Origin: Lysobacterales bacterium
GTDB lineage: Bacteria; Pseudomonadota; Gammaproteobacteria; Xanthomonadales; SZUA-36
NCBI GenBank assembly: GCA_014238945.1
Contig: JABAAB010000126.1
Coordinates: forward strand, 27,884-91,883
DNA length: 64,000 bases
Reading direction: 5' to 3'
The notes under the pieces are model-generated. The model was not told the DNA's origin and made no database searches. It was given only the letters and a program-made list of their open reading frames with translations. The position numbers were made by a program, and so were the translations under genes. This document shows, in pieces, positions 60,993 through 64,000 of the stretch; position 1 is the first letter of the stretch; each line of letters opens with the position of its first letter.

Positions 60993-61424
60993 ATGTCAGC
61001 ATACACACAGGAATTAACAGTCAATTGGGGTGAGTCCGACCCTTTCGGCCTGGTCTACTACGCCAGGGAGGTGGCCTGGTTCAATGAAATCGAGCACGAG
61101 CTGTTTCGCCAGATCGGCTATCCGATCAACCGCATGATCAAGGAGGACCGCAGTGCCTTTGTCATGGGGGAAATCCAGTTTCGCTTTGTCGGCCCTGCTG
61201 CATATGGCGAACGCGTGCGCTGTACGCTGACCCTGATCGAAGTACGCGATAAGACGGTCCACTGGCACTGTCTCGCCACCAATTTAAACAGCGGGCAAAC
61301 CATCACCGAGGGCACGGCCACACGCGTTTACGCCGAAATACTGGCAGACGGTAACCTGCGCTCGCGCCAGATTCCGGACGATATCCGGGCATCGCTGAGC
61401 CAGTTCAAATCGGGCGAAAACTAA
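60993..61424 (+). CDS. YbgC/4-hydroxybenzoyl-CoA-type thioesterase
   Basis: A 143-residue hotdog-fold protein. WGESDPFGLVYYAREVAWFN contains the catalytic Asp of the 4-hydroxybenzoyl-CoA thioesterase/YbgC family, and it has the typical length of about 140 residues. It should hydrolyse short or aromatic acyl-CoA. It lacks the tol-pal neighbours usual for ybgC, so a different substrate is likely. The frame is open to 60918, but the ATG at 60993, after the basic upstream stretch, fits the family's N-terminus. Confidence 0.85.
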   Translation: MSAYTQELTVNWGESDPFGLVYYAREVAWFNEIEHELFRQIGYPINRMIKEDRSAFVMGEIQFRFVGPAAYGERVRCTLTLIEVRDKTVHWHCLATNLNSGQTITEGTATRVYAEILADGNLRSRQIPDDIRASLSQFKSGEN

Positions 61425-61497
61425 GTGGACCCCAAAGGTGGCTGTATTTGTGGCAGATTGATTCCATCCATTTTCAGGTTTTGATCGGATTTCAGAA

Positions 61498-61788
61498 ATG
61501 ACAACACAAAAAAACTGGCCGCTGATGATCACGATATCAGCTTACTGGCTGATTCTGGCATTCTCGCTGCTGGCTTTTGCCGCATTGTTTATGGCGGTGG
61601 GAATGACCCCGGGGAATTACCATATGAAAACCCAGGAGGCTGTGATTTTTCTGCTGTTTCCTGCTGCGTTACTGGGATGCAAATTTATTATCTATAAGCT
61701 GCGCCGCACGCCCGGCGGTATAAAACTTCTGACGTTTGCTACCGTTATTCCATTGGTCCAGATATTAATAGTGATTTTGCTTATTTAG
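61498..61788 (+). CDS. Small membrane protein, three helices
   Basis: A 96-residue protein with hydrophobic helices at about 8-32, 46-66 and 76-95 separated by short loops containing MTPGNYHMKTQEA and KLRRTPGGIK. By the positive-inside rule the KLRR loop should be cytoplasmic. I do not recognise a family. It lies 70 bases after the thioesterase gene on the same strand. The 299-base stretch after it (61789-62087) shows no gene, only A+T-rich sequence leading to the toxin-antitoxin operator. Confidence 0.6.
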   Translation: MTTQKNWPLMITISAYWLILAFSLLAFAALFMAVGMTPGNYHMKTQEAVIFLLFPAALLGCKFIIYKLRRTPGGIKLLTFATVIPLVQILIVILLI

Positions 61789-62046
61789 CACGGAAAGACC
61801 CTTCGCCCTACATGCTGCATTGGTGAATAAAAGGAAAATAAAGGCCGCAGGCCGATCGCAAGGTTGACCTGGTGGTCCTTAAGTCGTCCTGACACTGTCT
61901 GTGTTTGTAGGCTCCAACCCACAATCAAGCGCGTGATCACCTACACCTGGTGACTGCTTTTGCGGTTTTTTCCGAACAGGGGTAAATCCATGCTTAACCC
62001 GGATATTGATCTGCGGGGCAAGTGGATCGCATTTCAAAAATTGAGT

Positions 62047-62066
62047 ATATGTCATATGTGACATAT
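62047..62066. promoter_or_regulatory. Palindromic operator of the HigBA-type operon
   Basis: A 20-bp sequence ATATGTCA-tatg-TGACATAT with perfect 8-bp arms ends 21 bases before the toxin start codon. Antitoxins of the HigA/XRE type repress their own operon by binding such dyads, so this is the predicted autoregulatory site. Confidence 0.7.
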
Positions 62067-62087
62067 TATGTTGATTGGGTCTCATAG

Positions 62088-62411
62088 ATGGATAAGCCCC
62101 TTGCCTGGTTGCAAGGCGAGATTAAAACCCCGCCATTCTCACCCAAAGCGAGACTTGAAGCAGGCTTTTTGCTGCGATTATTGCAGCGTGGTGAATCGCT
62201 CGGCATGCCTCACTCAAGAGTCATGCCGGGAATCGGGCCCAGGTACCATGAGTTGCGCATCTCCGACCAAAACGTGAGTTGGCGCATTGTGTATCGAATT
62301 GATCCGGACGCGATTGTCCTGCTGGAAGTTTTCAGCAAAAAATCAGGCAGTACACCACGGCGAATTATTGATCTTTGCAAACACCGGTTGAAGGAATATG
62401 ACAGTCAGTAA
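62088..62411 (+). CDS. higB: HigB/Gp49-type toxin (RelE superfamily)
   Basis: A 107-residue protein of the phage Gp49-like/HigB family, RelE-fold mRNA interferases that cut mRNA on the ribosome. It has the pattern FSPKARLEAGFLLRLLQRGE, GPRYHELRISDQNVSWRIVY and VLLEVFSKKSGSTPRRIIDL. The conserved Arg in WRIVYRID and the Lys pair near the end are the usual catalytic or RNA-binding residues. It precedes its antitoxin gene, the reversed order typical of higBA, and overlaps it by 14 bases. Confidence 0.87.
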   Translation: MDKPLAWLQGEIKTPPFSPKARLEAGFLLRLLQRGESLGMPHSRVMPGIGPRYHELRISDQNVSWRIVYRIDPDAIVLLEVFSKKSGSTPRRIIDLCKHRLKEYDSQ

Positions 62412-62718
62412 GGCAAGGCAGACACGGTTGGAAACAAAGGGCTGGAGATTCGGGGATGCGCATGAATTCGTGGGACTTTCCCCGGAGGAGTCGGCTTACA
62501 TTGAACTCAAACTGGTGTTGAGCAGCGCATTGAAGGCAAAGCGGGTGAGCAGGAAATTGACACAGGCGCAACTTTCCAGGGTTGTGAAATCCAGCCAGTC
62601 GCGCGTGGCCAAGATGGAGGCAGGCGACCCGACGGTTTCCATTGATTTACTGGTGAAGTCGTTACTGGCCCTGGGTGTTTCCAGAAAGGAGCTTGCGGGT
62701 TATTGGGGTAGAGCTTAA
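62398..62718 (+). CDS. higA: XRE-family antitoxin (HigA type)
   Basis: A 106-residue protein with a Xre-type helix-turn-helix: VSRKLTQAQLSRVVKSSQSR followed by VAKMEAGDPTVSIDLLVKSL. The N-terminal ~45 residues would bind and block the toxin. It should bind the palindrome at 62047-62066 and repress the operon, alone or with the toxin. The start overlaps the toxin gene, so the two are coupled. The pair stands alone, without nearby mobile-element genes, and appears intact. Confidence 0.87.
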   Translation: MTVSKARQTRLETKGWRFGDAHEFVGLSPEESAYIELKLVLSSALKAKRVSRKLTQAQLSRVVKSSQSRVAKMEAGDPTVSIDLLVKSLLALGVSRKELAGYWGRA

Positions 62719-62754
62719 TACGCAGGTACAGGCACAGGTATCAGGTATCGGGGG

Positions 62755-62809
62755 TATCGGGGGACAGTTTACTTAAACGTAAGCTAATTCGGTAAACTGT
62801 CCCCCGATA
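62755..62809. repeat. GGGGGACAGTTTAC inverted repeat
   Basis: Perfect 18-bp arms: TATCGGGGGACAGTTTAC at 62755-62772 and its complement at 62792-62809, with a 19-base loop. Just before it are direct repeats of GGTATCGGGG (from about 62745). It lies between the antitoxin and the next gene. Similar GGGGACAGTTTAC hairpins occur widely in proteobacteria; I believe they are dispersed repeats rather than simple terminators. Confidence 0.8.
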
Positions 62810-62837
62810 TCCCACATCACAATAGCCGGAAACCATC

Positions 62838-64000
62838 ATGCGCCCAACTTCCTGTTTGATCGTCTTGCTCGCACTCTTGCCCCTGTCCCTCCCCGCCCAA
62901 TGGACCAACCAATACCCCGCCGCTGAAGGTTTCTACCACCAGATCTACCTGGAGGGGTTTGAATTACCCATCATGAACTCCGGTCCCACCGATCCGGCCC
63001 CGTCACCCGATGGCAAGCAGATCGCGTTCGCGGCCAAAGGCTGGCTGTGGCTGATGGACATTGACACCGGCAAGGCACGGCGTATTACCGCTTCCGGCGG
63101 GATGGATTCGCGCCCCCAGTGGTCGGCGGATGGAGAAGACCTCGTGTTCATCCGCGATACCGGCAGCCAGTTGCATATCGTGTCTGTGAATGTTGCCTCG
63201 GGTGATGAACGGGTGCTGGTGGATGTCGAGGCCATCAACCTGGACCCGGTGTTCTCGCCCGACGGGCAGTACGTCTACTATTCATCGGCCGAGTCCGGCC
63301 AGTTGCACCTGTGGCGGGTGGCACTGGAGTCGTTGCAAAGGGAGCAGGTCACCGCCCCCGCGGCCGAGATGAAAAGACCCGTGCGCAGACGCCCGCTGTT
63401 GCTGGACCCCGACAGCCTGATCATCTACCTGCACAAACAGGATACAAGTGATTCCATCCGGATGCTGAACACCCGCACCGGGGATACCACCACCCTGCTC
63501 GAAGACCGCCTGGCTGCGCAGGCCGGAATCTCGCTGTCGCCGGATGGCAAGTACCTGGCCTACACCTGGCCCTATGATGGCGGTTACGAGCTGCGCCTGA
63601 TGGCGATCTCCGCAACTGATACCTCGGTGCTGCTGACCCAGAGCCTGGGCATGCCCATGGCACCGGCCTTTGCTCATGACGGCCAGTGGATCTACTTTGC
63701 CGAGTCCAACGATGACGAGCGTACCGGGCTCAAGCGCATCTCCGTCAGCGGAGGCGCGGTTGAAACCATCGCCGTCAACGAATGGGACTGGGGCGCCAAA
63801 ACCGGCAGCCTGGTGATTGCATCCAGCGTCGACGGCCAACCCGCCGCGGTCCGCATGAACGTGCTGGATGACAGCGGCCACCCCGTCATACCCGAGACCG
63901 GTGCGGTACGCTTTGAGGGCCAGCACGGCCGTCACTTCTTCTACTCCAATGGCGAGATCGAGTTGGTCGCACCCGCAGGCAAGGTAACGATATCGGCGGT
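62838..64000 (+). CDS. Exported TolB-/WD40-like beta-propeller protein, 5' part
   Basis: The frame runs from ATG at 62838 off the right edge (387 codons, no stop). A signal peptide (SCLIVLLALLPLSLPAQ) is followed by propeller blades of the TolB/PD40 type, each with an SPDGK or SADGE turn: APSPDGKQIAFAAKG, PQWSADGEDLVFIRDTG, PVFSPDGQYVYYSS, SLSPDGKYLAYTWP and AFAHDGQWIYFAES. Such propellers often precede an amidohydrolase or peptidase domain, which would lie outside the window. The short 119-base gap before it holds the 18-bp hairpin. No catalytic part can be judged. Confidence 0.85.
   Translation, partial: MRPTSCLIVLLALLPLSLPAQWTNQYPAAEGFYHQIYLEGFELPIMNSGPTDPAPSPDGKQIAFAAKGWLWLMDIDTGKARRITASGGMDSRPQWSADGEDLVFIRDTGSQLHIVSVNVASGDERVLVDVEAINLDPVFSPDGQYVYYSSAESGQLHLWRVALESLQREQVTAPAAEMKRPVRRRPLLLDPDSLIIYLHKQDTSDSIRMLNTRTGDTTTLLEDRLAAQAGISLSPDGKYLAYTWPYDGGYELRLMAISATDTSVLLTQSLGMPMAPAFAHDGQWIYFAESNDDERTGLKRISVSGGAVETIAVNEWDWGAKTGSLVIASSVDGQPAAVRMNVLDDSGHPVIPETGAVRFEGQHGRHFFYSNGEIELVAPAGKVTISA

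Noticed and set aside
63282..63935. Minus-strand 217-residue His/Gln-rich frame near the right edge
   Set aside because: It is antisense to the propeller gene, whose SPDG-type blades repeat regularly through the same DNA.

Overview
The window looks like chromosomal DNA of a free-living Gammaproteobacterium, probably marine or sediment-associated. Gene density is high and GC moderate. There are RND, Na+/solute-symporter and M1-peptidase genes, exported Tat and lipoprotein enzymes, an ECF sigma factor linked to a Ser/Thr kinase, and a TolB-like/TPR membrane protein of a kind common in that class. The lineage is an inference. I saw no rRNA, tRNA, CRISPR array, prophage or intact transposase.

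Layout. 1-4.3 kb: a decayed serine hydrolase, an intact ABC exporter, a 22-bp tandem array abutting an AraC remnant, and two truncated genes lying tail to tail. 4.4-10.8 kb: a glycan island with a TMTC-like membrane/TPR protein, a WecB-like epimerase, a flippase-like membrane protein, a methyltransferase-kinase fusion and a GT2 transferase. 10.9-16.6 kb: arsR-arsI, a methyltransferase lacking its SAM motif, a pirin, a gamma-glutamyltransferase-like enzyme and an SSS symporter. 16.7-20.9 kb: an RND pump with its adaptor. 20.9-23.2 kb: a secreted Cys-rich protein carrying a somatomedin-B-like knot, with a membrane-anchored partner. 23.8-31 kb: a damaged trypsin-like protease, a PARG-like protein, an aminotransferase/ornithine-cyclodeaminase-like pair and a large exported beta-propeller. 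31-35 kb: a possible GalNAc-salvage module (nucleotidyltransferase, symporter stub, GHMP kinase, Tat-exported GH109). 35.4-37.7 kb: a one-piece EutB-EutC ethanolamine ammonia-lyase behind a Tat signal. 37.8-44.6 kb: lipoproteins, M1 peptidase, a DUF4287-type protein, a serine hydrolase and a membrane protein. 44.7-49.3 kb: ECF sigma factor plus kinase/M23-like fusion, divergent from a secreted coiled-coil fibre protein. 49.3-60 kb: amidohydrolase, AlaX, DksA-like finger, amine oxidase/APH-kinase pair, di-haem peroxidase, a secreted protein, and a TolB/TPR protein. 60-64 kb: an S74 chaperone fragment with an in-phase slippery heptamer, a bactofilin-like lipoprotein, a thioesterase, a HigBA-type toxin-antitoxin pair with a palindromic operator, and the start of a WD40-like propeller protein.

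Two themes recur. First, at least eight genes are broken by deletions or frameshifts while their neighbours look intact. Second, short palindromic repeats built on GGGGTCAGAG (and two unrelated hairpins) sit at gene ends and sometimes reach into start or stop codons. The best candidates for new biology are the Tat-signal EutBC fusion, the somatomedin-B protein pair, the WbdD-like methyltransferase-kinase, and the sigma/kinase/fibre locus.
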